This document shows, in pieces, positions 5,743 through 5,860 of a DNA stretch of 5,860 nucleotides. This DNA is from Oscillospiraceae bacterium (lineage in GTDB: Bacteria > Bacillota > Clostridia > Oscillospirales > Ruminococcaceae): NCBI GenBank assembly GCA_017472375.1, contig JAFUQL010000157.1, positions 1 to 5,860 of the forward strand, in the 5' to 3' direction. Below the pieces are notes generated by a model. The model was not told the DNA's origin. It searched no databases and saw nothing but the letters and a program-made list of their open reading frames with translations. Position 1 is the first letter of the stretch. Each line of letters begins with the position of its first letter. A program made the translations under genes and the position numbers.

Positions 5743-5758
5743 CTGCCCTATCGGGCAG
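5743..5758. repeat. CTGCCC hairpin
   Basis: CTGCCC (5743-5748) and GGGCAG (5753-5758) form a perfect 6-bp stem with loop TATC. It continues the chain of hairpin modules and likely belongs to the same element. Confidence 0.55.
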
Positions 5759-5860
5759 TCCACCTCCCGGCTTGCGGTGCCCGGCTCGCGCGGCGCGTCC
5801 TTACGGCCGCTTGCGTTCGCTCGACCGCTGCGCTGCTCACGGGCCGCCTGTATCTGCCAC
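5759..5860. other. GC-rich right edge with no recognisable gene
   Basis: This stretch is strongly GC-rich and holds an imperfect direct repeat (CCGCTTGCGTTCGCTCGA near 5808 and CCGCTGCGCTGCTCAC near 5826). I see no tRNA, no ribosome binding site and no long reading frame. Together with 5431-5758 it makes a region of 430 bases without a gene. Confidence 0.5.

Noticed and set aside
5759..5860. Possible tRNA or other known RNA gene at the right edge
   Set aside because: No T-loop, anticodon arm or acceptor stem could be found on either strand. Only GC-rich repeats are visible.
1..5860. CRISPR array, transposase or phage genes
   Set aside because: There are no regularly spaced direct repeats with unique spacers, and no open frame resembles a transposase, integrase or phage protein.

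Overview
The window looks like chromosomal DNA from a GC-rich Gram-positive gut anaerobe, most likely of the Oscillospiraceae (Faecalibacterium/Subdoligranulum/Gemmiger-like). This rests on strong AGGAGG-type ribosome binding sites, a lipoprotein-type solute-binding protein, protein sequences of clostridial flavour, strong G/C bias at third codon positions, and short GC-rich hairpin repeats between genes. The genus is an inference, not something the sequence proves.

The layout is a divergent pair of transcription units. On the minus strand is one gene, argF (ornithine carbamoyltransferase, 139-1125). It ends in a hairpin terminator candidate (82-109) and is preceded by an AT-rich operator that matches the ArgR/AhrC ARG box well (1260-1285). 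On the plus strand is a four-gene ABC importer operon annotated as potABCD: the ATPase (1542-2612), two permeases (2609-3481 and 3478-4266, joined by 4-base start/stop overlaps) and, after a 102-base gap with a hairpin, the lipoprotein substrate binder (4369-5430). It ends in a textbook intrinsic terminator (5477-5515). The 416-base region between argF and potA carries both promoters and several dyads and repeats.

The two outer ends carry copies of the same dispersed repeat in inverted orientation (1-56 and 5561-5616; the 28 bases nearest the core are identical). Each copy lies just past the terminator of the unit pointing at it, so it sits in the same sense relative to transcription both times. 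From 5600 to the right edge the DNA is a run of GC-rich hairpin modules with no gene.

Functionally, OTC uses ornithine, the precursor of putrescine, and the importer belongs to the spermidine/putrescine family, so the pairing looks like arginine/polyamine metabolism. However, aligned by eye to E. coli PotD, the binding protein has lost all three acidic residues that hold the polyamine amines and two of the pocket tryptophans. The importer may therefore carry something else. This, the overlapping ARG-box array, and the coding-like leader upstream of argF are the points most worth checking.
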